Shown: positions 23,996-33,153, counted from the stretch's first letter. The stretch: 37,527 nucleotides of DNA from Porticoccaceae bacterium UBA2002 (GCA_002334915.1 DDCQ01000095.1:1-37527); one strand, 5' to 3'. Notes: a model not told the origin generated them from the sequence alone. Numbers and translations: made by a program.

Positions 23996-24888
23996 GTGGA
24001 CAATATTCTAGTGGTTTTGGACGGGTCTGACAGAGACCAATTAGTTATGGAGCAGGCGGTGGCATTGACCAGTCACAACCAGGCAAAGCTGCGAGTACTG
24101 ATGACGGTGTATGACCAGATCGAAGAGATGCATAAATATATTGGCTTCGATAACTACAGGGATATCAAACAGGCGCTGCTCGACGAGGCCGAAACCCATC
24201 TGCGGCTGCTAACCGATCGCTACAAGGTCCATTTTTCTTCGAATATGGTGTGGGGCAAACGCTGGAATAAATCAGTGGTAGATACCGCCAACAGCATGCA
24301 GGCAGACCTTATTATCAAGGTTGCCGGTGACCGGCAGTCTGGTATTGCCAAGCTTTTTCACACGCCGGAGGACTGGCACCTGTTGCGCGACGCCAGCTGC
24401 CCAATCTGGATGGTCAATGGCGAGGGCCAGGGCCTGGAAAAGTGGTTGCCGCTGTGGGTACACTTGATGAAAGCCGAGAGCATGGCTTGCTTGGCAAGAA
24501 AGTTATTTTAAAGGCCCGGAGTATGGCTGAGGCGCTAAACCTGCCTCTGGAGCTGGTCTCTGTGATTCCCGACTTTAGCGCGGCCAACCTGGCCACAGCC
24601 TATGTGCCACCGCTGCCTGGCCAGTCAGTACTCTGGCATGAAAGTGCCCAGCAGGTACTGGCCAATACTGAGGAGCAGCTTAATAATCTGTGTGCCGAGT
24701 TGCGGGTGCAGGCCAGTGTCAAGGTGCTTACTGGCCAGGTGGAACGAGAACTCGCAGAGTTGGTAGGAGACAGCTCTCTGCTGGTAATTGGCAGCGCTGC
24801 CAATCTTGGACTGGCGGGTAAATTTATTGGCAATACCTCAGAAAAGGTTCTCCACTACCTGACCTCGAATATGCTGGTAGTGCACTGA
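23996..24888 (+). pseudogene. uspE: universal stress protein UspE, broken by a one-base frameshift
   Basis: UspE proteins have two tandem Usp domains and help cells survive stress and anaerobiosis. Domain 1 starts at the GTG at 23996 (GGAGAT five nt upstream) with MDNILVVLDGSDRDQLVMEQA and runs to CPIWMVNGEGQGLEKW. The frame then goes off into 22 unrelated residues and stops at 24511. Domain 2 continues in the -1 frame from 24442 as VVAAVGTLDESREHGLLGKK to GSAANLGLAGKFIGNTSEKVLHYLTSNMLVVH. Joining at GLEK|VVAAV restores a normal protein of about 297 residues. The break is at GGAAAAGTGG (24436-24445), four A where five would keep frame. It may be a sequencing error, a mutation, or a -1 slip on AAAAG. 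The second domain has no Shine-Dalgarno sequence of its own. Confidence 0.8.
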
Positions 24889-24897
24889 GAGCTTTGA

Positions 24898-25500
24898 TTA
24901 CTGCTTTTCCCCCCAAAGCTGCTGCAGGCGCTTATCGCGGCCGCAGCTCCAGCGATAGTAGTTGTAGCGGGTAGGGTTCTTTTTGTAATAGTCCTGATGA
25001 TAGCCTTCGGCAATGTAGAATTTTGTCGCTGCCCTCAGCTGGGTTTTAATCTTGCCGGTAAACTGGGGTTGTGCGTCTATGGTTGCAATTGATGCCTGAG
25101 CCGCCTGTTGTTGGCTATCGCTCAGATAGAATAGCTCACTGCGATACTGCTGGCCGCGATCGCAAAACTGACCGCCTCCATCCAGGGGGTCGATATTGAC
25201 CCAAAAGTGCTCCAAGAGCTGCTCAAAGCTAACTATCTGGTTATCAAATATGATCTCGACCGCTTCTGTGTGGCCGGTATTTCCTGCAGAAACCTGTTTG
25301 TAGGATGGGTTTGCCACATGGCCGCCAATATACCCGGAGACTACAGAGCTGACCCCCTCTAGCTTCTCGAAGTCGCTCTCCATGCACCAAAAGCAGCCGC
25401 CGGCGAAAATTGCCACTTCATCTTCGGCCAGGCTTTGGCTTGCAATAGCCAGGCTAATCAGCAGGGTTGTGAGCAGAGCACAGGGACTTTTTGTGATCAA
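24898..25500 (-). CDS. msrA: exported peptide-methionine (S)-S-oxide reductase
   Basis: Reduces S-methionine sulfoxide in oxidised proteins. The catalytic motif AGGCFWCME (Cys36 and Cys39) is followed by GYIGGHVANPSYKQVSAGNTGHTEAVEI, then QFCDRGQQYRSELFY and YHQDYYKKNPTRYNYYRWSCG with a resolving cysteine near the end. An N-terminal signal peptide (CALLTTLLISLAIASQSLA) places it in the periplasm, unlike cytosolic MsrA. The start is TTG at 25500, decided by a strong GGAGG six nt upstream. It is convergent with uspE; only nine bases separate them. Confidence 0.94.
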   Translation of the reverse strand: MITKSPCALLTTLLISLAIASQSLAEDEVAIFAGGCFWCMESDFEKLEGVSSVVSGYIGGHVANPSYKQVSAGNTGHTEAVEIIFDNQIVSFEQLLEHFWVNIDPLDGGGQFCDRGQQYRSELFYLSDSQQQAAQASIATIDAQPQFTGKIKTQLRAATKFYIAEGYHQDYYKKNPTRYNYYRWSCGRDKRLQQLWGEKQ

Positions 25501-25612
25501 AATAATCCTCCAGAAATAGTCTAAATAATGGCTGACAGCAGTTGTTACGCAACTCCGATCTCTGTGGTTTGACCCAAATACAGATCAGAGTTTCCTTGGG
25601 GAATTTAATATC

Positions 25613-25641
25613 TTGACGGAAAGGGTTTTTAGACTTATTTT
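25613..25641 (+). promoter_or_regulatory. candidate promoter upstream of the PA3496-like gene
   Basis: TTGACG (5 of 6, 25613-25618) and TATTTT (4 of 6, 25636-25641) are 17 nt apart, giving a leader of about 60 nt before the small acidic protein gene. Confidence 0.5.
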
Positions 25642-25708
25642 TCGCGTCTCGGGTATCTGGTTTTAGCTAATCGCTGAACTGCCCCATGAGCTTGGTTGAG
25701 GTTTTTGG

Positions 25709-25918
25709 ATGAGCGATGATCTTGATGATTTAGAAAGCGGCGAAGAGCTGGAAGATTCCGATGCCAATTCGGCTGATTTGGAATCTGAAAATACGCTGTC
25801 AGATAAACAGCAGGCTCAGATAAAGCGCGAATCGCGGCGCAGGTTGGAACTGAAACTTGAGCAGGCCCGTATTAACAGGCAGGTTCAGGAATATGATTTT
25901 GATGATGACTTTGATTAG
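25709..25918 (+). CDS. small acidic PA3496-family protein
   Basis: A 69-residue cytosolic protein. The first 35 residues are rich in Asp, Glu and Ser (SDDLDDLESGEELEDSD). A basic helix (KRESRRRLELKLEQARINRQ) and an acidic tail ending YDFDDDFD follow. This layout, with an R-rich helix and a terminal D/F-D tail, matches the short PA3496-type proteins of gammaproteobacteria, whose role is unknown though envelope integrity has been proposed. There is no signal peptide or membrane helix. It is placed between msrA and the ccm operon. Confidence 0.7.
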   Translation: MSDDLDDLESGEELEDSDANSADLESENTLSDKQQAQIKRESRRRLELKLEQARINRQVQEYDFDDDFD

Positions 25919-26018
25919 CCATTTCTAACTGAACCATTCCCGCACATTAAAGACAACATTTGATCTCTGATCTTTGGCATAATGTGCCCCGCAAATAAAC
26001 CAGGCCGCGGAAAAACTG

Positions 26019-26660
26019 TTGTCCACTCCACCTCTTATAACAGTCGAGCAACTCGCTTTTGAGCGCGATGACTGCAATGTCTTTAAACCAGCCAGCTTTA
26101 ATGTTGAAGCTGGGGATATTGTGCAACTTGAGGGTGCTAATGGCGCGGGCAAAACCACCTTAATGCGACTGATGACCAGCGCCCTGCAGCCGACCTCTGG
26201 AGCATTGCTCTACAAGGGCCGTCCAATCAATGATTGTCGCTATGAATACCTGGACAGTATCCTCTATATAGGCCATCAGTCCGGTGTCAAAATGACCCTC
26301 TCGGCAGAAGAGAATTTGCGCTGGATGAGCCCGGCCTCTGTCAGTTCAGCTGAGATTACTCAGGCTCTGGATGCTGTGGGCCTGCGCGGCTTTGCCGATA
26401 TGCCCTGTTACAGTCTCTCAGCGGGCCAGCACCGGCGGGTTGCGCTGGCGCGCTTGCATACCAGCAAGGCAGCAGTCTGGTACCTGGATGAGCCCTTCAC
26501 TTCAATTGACAAGCAGGGTGCACTGGCTCTGCAACAGCAGCTGGAAATCCATGTGCAGCAGGGCGGTGCGGTGGTGCTTACTACCCATCAGAATCTACCT
26601 CTCGATGGCTTGCGTAAGTATATTGTTGAATCCCATACTGATCTGGGAGTGCAGCCATGA
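26019..26660 (+). CDS. ccmA: heme exporter ATPase CcmA
   Basis: ATP-binding subunit of the CcmABCD complex that releases heme-loaded CcmE during cytochrome c maturation. Walker A is GANGAGKTTL, the ABC signature is YSLSAGQHRRVALARL, and Walker B is VWYLDEPFTSID; ILYIGHQSGVKMTLSAEENL is typical of CcmA. The start is probably the TTG at 26019, since no in-frame ATG precedes the conserved N-terminus and no clear Shine-Dalgarno sequence is seen. It overlaps ccmB by four bases. First gene of ccmABCDEFGHI. Confidence 0.95.
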   Translation: MSTPPLITVEQLAFERDDCNVFKPASFNVEAGDIVQLEGANGAGKTTLMRLMTSALQPTSGALLYKGRPINDCRYEYLDSILYIGHQSGVKMTLSAEENLRWMSPASVSSAEITQALDAVGLRGFADMPCYSLSAGQHRRVALARLHTSKAAVWYLDEPFTSIDKQGALALQQQLEIHVQQGGAVVLTTHQNLPLDGLRKYIVESHTDLGVQP

Positions 26661-27337
26661 TCGCTGGCAGTCAGGGCTTTGCAGGTTACCTGCGGCGTGA
26701 TCTGCTGCTGGCTTATCGCCGCAGAGGCGAGGTGGCCAGCCCATTAATATTTTTTGTGCTGGTTTCGACGTTGATTCCCCTGGGAATCAGTCCGGATTCG
26801 GCCCGACTGGCAGAGCTTGCTCCCGGTATTATCTGGGTTATGGCGCTGCTGGCGACTCTGCTATCTACCGAGACATTATTTGCCAGTGACTATCAGGATG
26901 GTTCTCTGGAACAGCTGCTTATTTCGCCGCAGCTTCTGGCGCTGTCTGTGCTGGGCAAAATAGTGGCTCACTGGTTGGTTACAGGTCTGCCACTCACAAT
27001 GGTGTCACCACTGATTGGCGTTATGCTGTCGCTGCCGGCCGAGGGGCTGTTGCCTTTGATGGCCAGTCTGGCGCTGGGCACCGCCTGTCTCAGCCTTATT
27101 GGCGCGGTGGGCGCGGCGCTGACTGTATCCCTGCGCAAAGGTGGGCTGCTGCTATCTGTGCTGGTTATTCCGCTATATATGCCGGTAATTATTTTTGGCA
27201 GCGCAGCGGTGCAGGCAGCTGTAGATGGGTTGAACTGGCTGGGACCTCTGGCGGTTTTGGGAGCAATGCTCAGCGCTGCAGTAGCTCTATGTCCACTGGC
27301 TATTGCAGGTGCGCTGCGGTTAGTGAGCAATAATTAA
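26657..27337 (+). CDS. ccmB: heme exporter permease CcmB
   Basis: Integral membrane partner of CcmA, 226 residues, with about six membrane helices. The N-terminal YLRRDLLLAYRRRGEVASPLIFFVLV and central YQDGSLEQLLISPQLLALSVLGKIVAHWL are conserved in the family. LRKGGLLLSVLVIPLYMPVIIFG near residue 165 is the best-known CcmB segment. ATGA overlap with ccmA; 23 nt before ccmC. Confidence 0.96.
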   Translation: MIAGSQGFAGYLRRDLLLAYRRRGEVASPLIFFVLVSTLIPLGISPDSARLAELAPGIIWVMALLATLLSTETLFASDYQDGSLEQLLISPQLLALSVLGKIVAHWLVTGLPLTMVSPLIGVMLSLPAEGLLPLMASLALGTACLSLIGAVGAALTVSLRKGGLLLSVLVIPLYMPVIIFGSAAVQAAVDGLNWLGPLAVLGAMLSAAVALCPLAIAGALRLVSNN

Positions 27338-27360
27338 TTGATTGATAGGTTGTAACTTCT

Positions 27361-28134
27361 ATGGCTTCAGGCAGAAATTGGAACTGGTTTCACCGCATGG
27401 GATCACCGCGCTGGTTTTACGAAACCACTGGCCGCTGGCTGCCCTGGCTCTGGGTGCTGACTCTGGGGCTGATGCTGACTGGTTTGGTCTGGGGGCTGGC
27501 CTTTGCCCCACAGGATGCCAAGCAGGGCAATAGTTTTCGGATTATCTATCTGCATGTGCCGGCCTCATTTCTGGCGTTGGCCGGCTATTATCTGATGGCC
27601 ATTGCCGGAGCAATCGGGCTGATATGGAAGATGAAACTCAGCTATATGGTCATGAAGTCAGCGGCGCCCATTGGTGCTGCGCTTACTTTTATTGCGCTGT
27701 TTACCGGCGCGGTGTGGGGCAAGCCTACCTGGGGCACCTACTGGGTCTGGGATGCACGTATTACCTCAATGCTGATTCTATTGTTTTTATATCTGGGGGT
27801 GCTGGCACTGCAATATGCATTTCACTCGCAGGAGACGGGCAATAAGGCCAGCGCCATTTTGGCACTGGTGGGCACGGTCAATATACCGATTATCTACAAG
27901 TCTGTGGACTGGTGGTATACATTGCATCAGCCCGCCACCATCAAATTTACCTCTGCACCCAGCATGCATCCGGATATGTTTCAGCCTCTGCTAGTAATGA
28001 TTGTTGCGATGTACAGTTTTTATGCGCTGGCCCTGATTTTGCACACCCGCGTGGAGATACTGCGCCGCGAGCGCAAGGCGAGCTGGGTGCGAGAGCTGGC
28101 GCTGCAGGCTGAGCCAGGGGGGGTGGCACAATGA
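27361..28134 (+). CDS. ccmC: heme-handling membrane protein CcmC
   Basis: Delivers heme to CcmE. The 257 residues contain six predicted helices and the tryptophan-rich WWD signature WGKPTWGTYWVWDARITS. Periplasmic loops carry the heme-ligand histidines, for example in IIYLHVPASF and the later SVDWWYTLHQPATIKF. It starts with the ATG at 27361 and overlaps ccmD by four bases. The C-terminal tail is basic, rich in arginine. Confidence 0.97.
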   Translation: MASGRNWNWFHRMGSPRWFYETTGRWLPWLWVLTLGLMLTGLVWGLAFAPQDAKQGNSFRIIYLHVPASFLALAGYYLMAIAGAIGLIWKMKLSYMVMKSAAPIGAALTFIALFTGAVWGKPTWGTYWVWDARITSMLILLFLYLGVLALQYAFHSQETGNKASAILALVGTVNIPIIYKSVDWWYTLHQPATIKFTSAPSMHPDMFQPLLVMIVAMYSFYALALILHTRVEILRRERKASWVRELALQAEPGGVAQ

Positions 28135-28349
28135 ATACTCAATTTGATAGCTTGCAGCAGTTCTGGGAGATGGCGGGTCACGGTCCCTATGTATGGACCG
28201 CGGTGCTGGTCTCTCTAGCCGTACTTGGCTGGTTGCTGATCAGGCCAGTGCAGCAGCAGCGAGCAAACCTGCAGTCTATTGTGCGCCAATCGCAGCGCGA
28301 GCAGGTGCAGCAGGCAGCAGCGGCTGGGCTTTCAGAGGAAGACAAATAA
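28131..28349 (+). CDS. ccmD: heme exporter small subunit CcmD
   Basis: A 72-residue single-helix protein that helps release CcmE from CcmABC. FWEMAGHGPYVWTAVLVSLAVLGWLL has the conserved MxxHGxYVW entry to the membrane helix. A basic cytoplasmic tail with glutamines follows. The TAATG junction overlaps ccmE by one base. Confidence 0.94.
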   Translation: MNTQFDSLQQFWEMAGHGPYVWTAVLVSLAVLGWLLIRPVQQQRANLQSIVRQSQREQVQQAAAAGLSEEDK

Positions 28350-28801
28350 TGCACCCAATACGGAAACAGCGTCTGCAGCTGGTGATACTGCTGGTGGTAG
28401 CGGCCTCAGCGATTGTCGGGCTTATGGCCTATATGCTGGGTCAGAATGCCAATTACTTTTATACCCCATCGCAGATTGCCGCCGGTGAGGCGCCCTTGGC
28501 TGTGCATATTCGTGCCGGGGGCATGGTAGTCGAAGGCTCGGTGCAGCGGTCGCCAGATTCTCTGGATGTGCTGTTTGATGTCAGCGATGGCATGGCAACT
28601 CTAACTATTCATTATGCCGGTATTCTCCCGGATCTGTTTGATGAGGGCGAGGCGGCGGTTGCAGCGGGCAAGCTGGATGAAAACAGCATACTGCGCGCCA
28701 CCGAAGTGCTGGCCAAACACGACGAGAAGTACACGCCACCCGAAGTGGCTGATGCCATGAATAAGGCCTATGAACTGAAACAGCAGGAACAGGCTCAATG
28801 A
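28349..28801 (+). CDS. ccmE: heme chaperone CcmE
   Basis: Carries heme covalently to the CcmFH complex. The start at 28349 (MHPIRKQRLQLV, 150 residues) is decided by the TAATG overlap with ccmD; longer upstream frames run through ccmD and are not family-like. One N-terminal membrane helix is followed by an OB-fold. The heme-binding His lies in VLAKHDEKYTPPEV, and the tyrosine of the same motif is the usual axial partner. Overlaps ccmF by four bases. Confidence 0.96.
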   Translation: MHPIRKQRLQLVILLVVAASAIVGLMAYMLGQNANYFYTPSQIAAGEAPLAVHIRAGGMVVEGSVQRSPDSLDVLFDVSDGMATLTIHYAGILPDLFDEGEAAVAAGKLDENSILRATEVLAKHDEKYTPPEVADAMNKAYELKQQEQAQ

Positions 28802-30795
28802 CCCCAGAACTAGGCCATGTGGCACTGATTATTGCGCTCTGCTTTGCCCTGGCCCAGGCCGCGGTGCCTATGGTCGGCTCTTTTACCGGCCATAGCAGCT
28901 GGATGCGTCTGGGCCACAGTCTGGCTCTGGGTCAGTTTGTGTTTATTGCGCTGTCATTTGCCTGTCTGGCCAATGCCTTTTTGCAAGACGACTTCTCTGT
29001 GGCCTATGTTGCCAACAACTCCAATACATTGCTGCCCGACCGCTTTAAATTCAGTGCTGTCTGGGGTGCCCATGAGGGCTCCCTGCTGCTCTGGGTGCTA
29101 ATGTTGGCAGGCTGGTCTGCGGCAGTGGCACTGTACAGCCGTGAATTGCCAGCGCAGCTGGTGGCTCGGGTGTTGTCGGTGCTTGGCTTTGTTGCCCTTG
29201 GCTTTATTATCTTTCTGTTGCTGACCTCCAATCCCTTTGATCGCCTGCTGCCGGTGTCCCCGGTGGAAGGCCGGGATCTCAATCCCCTGCTCCAGGACTT
29301 TGGACTTATTGTTCATCCGCCCATGCTGTATATGGGTTATGTGGGCTTTGCTGTGCCCTTTGCCTTTGCCATTGCTGCATTGATTGGTAGCCAGTTCGAC
29401 AGTGCCTGGGCGCGCTGGGCAAGACCCTGGATCAACGTGGCCTGGGCATTTCTTACCCTTGGTATTGGTCTGGGTAGTTGGTGGGCCTATTATGAACTGG
29501 GCTGGGGAGGCTGGTGGTTCTGGGATCCGGTTGAAAATGCCTCATTTATGCCCTGGCTGGTGGGCACGGCACTGGTTCACAGCATAGCTGCAACAGAAAA
29601 GCGCGGCGTGTTTAGAAGCTGGACTCTGCTATTGGCGATCTTTGCTTTCTCCCTAAGCCTGTTGGGTGCCTTTTTGGTGCGCTCAGGTATTCTTACCTCG
29701 GTGCACGCCTTTGCCAGCGACCCGGAGCGGGGGGCATTTATTCTGGGCTTTATTACTCTGGTGATAGGCGGATCCCTGACCCTGTTTGCCCTGCGAGGCC
29801 CGGCTATGCAAAAAGTGGCTGGCTACGGCGCCTGGTCCCGAGAAATGATGCTGCTGCTAAATAATATTCTGCTGGTCAGTTCGATGGCGATGATTCTGGT
29901 GGGCACCCTGTATCCTCTGCTCGCCGATGTGTTGGATTTGGGCAAGATTTCAGTTGGCCCTCCATACTTTAATTTTTTCTTTGTCCCTCTAATGTCTGGT
30001 CTGGCCATAGCTATGGGCTTTGCGGCCTTTACCCGCTGGAAAAAAACCGACCCGGGCTTGCTGCGCAGCAAAGCTGTTGCTCCGGCACTGATCAGCCTGG
30101 CGCTGGCCCTGGTGTTGCCGCTGTTTTTGGCCAGCGAGATATCCTGGTCAAGTTACTCTTTTGGGGCAGTATTTACCCTGTTGATCAGCTTCTGGGTGAT
30201 TGCCATGACAGCCCGGGATGTGCTGGATAAAACCTCCGGCAAATGGTCGGGGCTGCGCAGATTATCTGGCAGCTACTGGGGTATGGTGATTGCCCATATG
30301 GGTTTGGCGGTCTGTGTTCTGGGTGCAGGGCTGAGTACTGTCTATTCCATGCAGCGGGATCTGCGCATGGAGCCGGGAGATAGAGCCGAGGTTTCAGGCT
30401 ATGAGTTTGAATTTGTCAGTATCAGTCAGGTTCAGGGCCCCAACTATATTGCCTACCGAGGAGAGATAAATGTTGAGCAGCGGGGGTCTATCGTGGCCCG
30501 TATGCTGCCAGAAAAGCGCAACTATAAAGCTGGCGGTCAGGTGATGACTGAGGCGGCTATTGATGGCGCACTGCATCGTGATCTCTACGTTAGTCTGGGT
30601 GAGCCTCTGGCGGGGCAGGCCTGGGCGGTGCGCCTCTATGTAAAGCCTTTTGTGCGCTGTATCTGGCTGGGCGCGCTAATGATCGCCCTGGGTGGTCTGC
30701 TGTCTGCAGCTGACAAGCGCTATCGCCGCCGTATCAGCGCCAAAAAGCCCTCTGTGGCCAGTGCTGATGCACTTTCGAAGGCCGCTACATCATGA
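28798..30795 (+). CDS. ccmF: cytochrome c heme lyase subunit CcmF
   Basis: A large membrane protein (665 residues) that attaches heme to apocytochrome c with CcmH and CcmI. It has more than ten helices and the heme-handling WWD region WWAYYELGWGGWWFWDPVEN, preceded by WGAHEGSLLLWV. Histidine-containing segments HPPMLYMGYVGF, LVRSGILTSVHAFASDP and the late IAHMGLAVCVLGAG are conserved. Four-base overlaps with ccmE and ccmG. Confidence 0.97.
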   Translation: MTPELGHVALIIALCFALAQAAVPMVGSFTGHSSWMRLGHSLALGQFVFIALSFACLANAFLQDDFSVAYVANNSNTLLPDRFKFSAVWGAHEGSLLLWVLMLAGWSAAVALYSRELPAQLVARVLSVLGFVALGFIIFLLLTSNPFDRLLPVSPVEGRDLNPLLQDFGLIVHPPMLYMGYVGFAVPFAFAIAALIGSQFDSAWARWARPWINVAWAFLTLGIGLGSWWAYYELGWGGWWFWDPVENASFMPWLVGTALVHSIAATEKRGVFRSWTLLLAIFAFSLSLLGAFLVRSGILTSVHAFASDPERGAFILGFITLVIGGSLTLFALRGPAMQKVAGYGAWSREMMLLLNNILLVSSMAMILVGTLYPLLADVLDLGKISVGPPYFNFFFVPLMSGLAIAMGFAAFTRWKKTDPGLLRSKAVAPALISLALALVLPLFLASEISWSSYSFGAVFTLLISFWVIAMTARDVLDKTSGKWSGLRRLSGSYWGMVIAHMGLAVCVLGAGLSTVYSMQRDLRMEPGDRAEVSGYEFEFVSISQVQGPNYIAYRGEINVEQRGSIVARMLPEKRNYKAGGQVMTEAAIDGALHRDLYVSLGEPLAGQAWAVRLYVKPFVRCIWLGALMIALGGLLSAADKRYRRRISAKKPSVASADALSKAATS

Positions 30796-31346
30796 ATCGA
30801 CTGGCCCTATTTATTCCCCTCAGTCTGTTTGCCGGGCTAACCCTGGTGTTGCTGCTGGGCCTGGATAAGGACCCCACAGAACTGCCCTCAGCATTGGTTG
30901 GCGAGCCTTTTCCTGAATTTTCACTACCATCACTGCAGGACCCTGAGACTCTGGTGACCAAGCAAGACTTTGCAGATGAGGTGTTGCTGGTCAATGTTTG
31001 GGCCACCTGGTGCTTTGCCTGTCGTATCGAGCACCCCAGCCTGAACGCACTGGCAGAGCAGGGTGTAAAAATTGTTGGCCTTAACTACAAGGACCAGCGC
31101 AAGGCGGCAAAACTCTGGCTACTGGAGCGCGGCAACCCCTATGCATTTAATATCTATGACGATCAGGGTAGTTTGGGCATTGATCTGGGGGTCTATGGGG
31201 CTCCTGAAACCTATCTGGTGGATGCCCAGGGCATTATTCGCCATCGCCGGGTTGGGGTGGTGGATAAACGAGTTTGGGAGGCGGAGTTTGCGGCTCTGTA
31301 CTTGGAGCTAACAGGCACAGCGCCAGTTTTAGGGGCTACCCAGTGA
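30792..31346 (+). CDS. ccmG: thiol-disulfide oxidoreductase CcmG/DsbE
   Basis: Periplasmic, membrane-anchored thioredoxin-like protein that keeps the apocytochrome CxxCH cysteines reduced. 184 residues with an N-terminal helix, then GEPFPEFSLPSL and the active site VNVWATWCFACRIEHPSL (CFAC in place of the more usual CVPC or CPTC). YGAPETYLVDAQGIIRHRRVGV holds the cis-proline loop. Its stop overlaps the GTG of ccmH. Confidence 0.96.
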   Translation: MNRLALFIPLSLFAGLTLVLLLGLDKDPTELPSALVGEPFPEFSLPSLQDPETLVTKQDFADEVLLVNVWATWCFACRIEHPSLNALAEQGVKIVGLNYKDQRKAAKLWLLERGNPYAFNIYDDQGSLGIDLGVYGAPETYLVDAQGIIRHRRVGVVDKRVWEAEFAALYLELTGTAPVLGATQ

Positions 31347-31828
31347 AAGCGTTGCTCTTTGTTGTGTTGCTTTTCCAATGCCAACTTGTGCTGGCCAATG
31401 CTGAGGTGGTGGAGTTTTCGGATGAGTCCCTGAGGCCAAGATACCAGCAATTGCTAGAGGAGTTGCGCTGCCCCAAATGTCAGAATCAAAACCTGGCTGA
31501 TTCCAATTCGCCGATCTCTAATGATCTGCGAGTGCAGGTTCAGCGGCTGCTGGAAGAGGAGCTGAGCGATCAGCAAATAAAAGATTATCTGGTGGCCCGC
31601 TACTCGGAATTTATTCTCTATCGCCCGGAGGTCAATCAGTCTACCTGGCTACTCTGGGGCTCACCCATAATATTTGTACTCCTGGGGCTGCTGGCGATTT
31701 ATCGCCTGTATTTCAAGCCACAGGATTTGCAAGCCCCGGGCTCTTCTCAGGGCCAGAGCAATAGCCAGATAACTCCTCAGGAGCAACAGCGACTGGACAG
31801 CCTGCTGGCAGATAGGGAACAACAATAA
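31343..31828 (+). CDS. ccmH: cytochrome c maturation protein CcmH
   Basis: Thiol protein of the heme lyase, 161 residues, short form. I place the start at the GTG at 31343, overlapping the ccmG stop; an ATG further upstream lies inside ccmG. A signal peptide (KALLFVVLLFQCQLVLANA) precedes the diagnostic ELRCPKCQNQNLADSNSPISNDLR, whose LRCPKCQ cysteines are redox-active. A single membrane helix lies near residue 110, followed by a Gln/Ser-rich tail. The TPR half found fused in E. coli CcmH is the separate ccmI here. Confidence 0.94.
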   Translation: MKALLFVVLLFQCQLVLANAEVVEFSDESLRPRYQQLLEELRCPKCQNQNLADSNSPISNDLRVQVQRLLEEELSDQQIKDYLVARYSEFILYRPEVNQSTWLLWGSPIIFVLLGLLAIYRLYFKPQDLQAPGSSQGQSNSQITPQEQQRLDSLLADREQQ

Positions 31829-33063
31829 TGGCATTTTCTACCCTGACGGGCCTGCTATTAGCAGTCGCCAGCCTGTTTGTTATCTTTCCCTTTGTCACTG
31901 GTCGCGTCTCCGGTCGCAATCAAACCAGTGATGACAGACAGGAGGCCAATGTCGCTATCTTTCGCGATCAGGAGGCTCAGCTTAGCCGTCAGCTGGAAGC
32001 TGGCGAAATCAGCCAGTCCCAGCATCAACAGCTATATACAGAGGCCCAGCAATTACTGCTGCACAATACAGCTACCGAGCACGCGGATACCGAACGGGAG
32101 AAAGCCAGCACTGGACTCTGGTTACTGCCGGTATTGCTGCTGCTAATTATTGTCGGCACAGTCGTTAGCTATAACCAGCTGGGTGCCACTGCAGATGAAC
32201 AGATACTCGAGTTGATAGAGCAGGGTTCGGGTCTGGCTGAGGATAGCGTGGAGGCAAAAAGTTGGCGCCAGGCATTGAACGCTGCAATTTTACAGCGGGT
32301 AAAACAGCGCCCGGACAATATTTACTACTGGGCCATGCTGGCCCAGGGGGCTCTGGCGGAGGCTGATGTACTGGCTGCCAGTCAGTATTTTGCCGAGGCT
32401 ATTAAAGTCACGCCTGAGGATGGCTATTTACTGGCCCAGTATGCAGAGTCGCTCTATCTGGTGGCCGGCAATCGCTTTGCTGAGCCAGTAATCAGGGCCA
32501 TGGACAGAGCTTTCGCGGTAGATTCCAATAATCCAACCATACTGGGCCTCAAAGGTATTCAGTCCTTCGAAAATGCCCAGTTGCAACTGGCTATTACCTA
32601 TTGGCAGGGTGCTATTCAGGGTCTTGACGCCAACAGTGCAACTGCCAAAGCACTTCAGCTGGGTATAGATCGCGCCAATAGCCTGCTGGGTAAGGTACCA
32701 GCTACAGCAGCGGAGTCTGCCAGCACAGTGACATTGCAGGTGAGTCTGGCCCCAGGTATTACATTTGCCCCAAATCAGATGGTATTTGTTGCCGCAGTGC
32801 GCGCCTCTGGCTCCCCCATGCCTCTGGCGGCTAAAAAGCTAACTGCCGCCGACCTGCCTGCGGCGGTGACCCTCAGCGACGCGCAGGCTCTGATGGCAGG
32901 CCAGAACCTGTCATCTGTGGATCAGGTAAAATTGGTTGCCCGACTATCGATATCTGGCTCTGCCACGCCTCAGTCTGGCGACTGGGAATTCGTTTCCGAG
33001 GTTATTGAACTCAGCGAAATTGACGGGCCTGTAGCCATTGAAATTAGCTCTCAGCGGCCCTGA
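31828..33063 (+). CDS. ccmI: cytochrome c maturation protein CcmI
   Basis: Apocytochrome c chaperone of the heme lyase, 411 residues. N-terminal membrane helix (LTGLLLAVASLFVIFPFV), a cytoplasmic coiled segment, a second helix (GLWLLPVLLLLIIVGTVVSYN), then periplasmic TPR repeats around residues 150-260 (YYWAMLAQGALAEADVLAASQYF; YAESLYLVAGNRFA). A C-terminal domain VTLQVSLAPGITFAPNQMVFVAAVRASG follows, which also occurs in pseudomonad CycH. It ends the ccm operon. Confidence 0.93.
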   Translation: MAFSTLTGLLLAVASLFVIFPFVTGRVSGRNQTSDDRQEANVAIFRDQEAQLSRQLEAGEISQSQHQQLYTEAQQLLLHNTATEHADTEREKASTGLWLLPVLLLLIIVGTVVSYNQLGATADEQILELIEQGSGLAEDSVEAKSWRQALNAAILQRVKQRPDNIYYWAMLAQGALAEADVLAASQYFAEAIKVTPEDGYLLAQYAESLYLVAGNRFAEPVIRAMDRAFAVDSNNPTILGLKGIQSFENAQLQLAITYWQGAIQGLDANSATAKALQLGIDRANSLLGKVPATAAESASTVTLQVSLAPGITFAPNQMVFVAAVRASGSPMPLAAKKLTAADLPAAVTLSDAQALMAGQNLSSVDQVKLVARLSISGSATPQSGDWEFVSEVIELSEIDGPVAIEISSQRP

Positions 33064-33153
33064 TTCTGGCGATATCTGGCCCGCTGTTTAGGCCTGAGGC
33101 CCATTTCTAATTCCTATCTGGAAACTAAATGACTCAATCCCTGATTTACTGTT

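Noticed and set aside
25959..25976. FNR-box-like TTTGATCTCTGATC upstream of ccmA
   Set aside because: The second half reads GATCT and does not match ATCAA at the correct spacing; only the first half-site fits.
33090..33100. GGCCTGAGGCC hairpin after ccmI as a terminator
   Set aside because: Four-base stem with a three-base loop and no T run afterwards.
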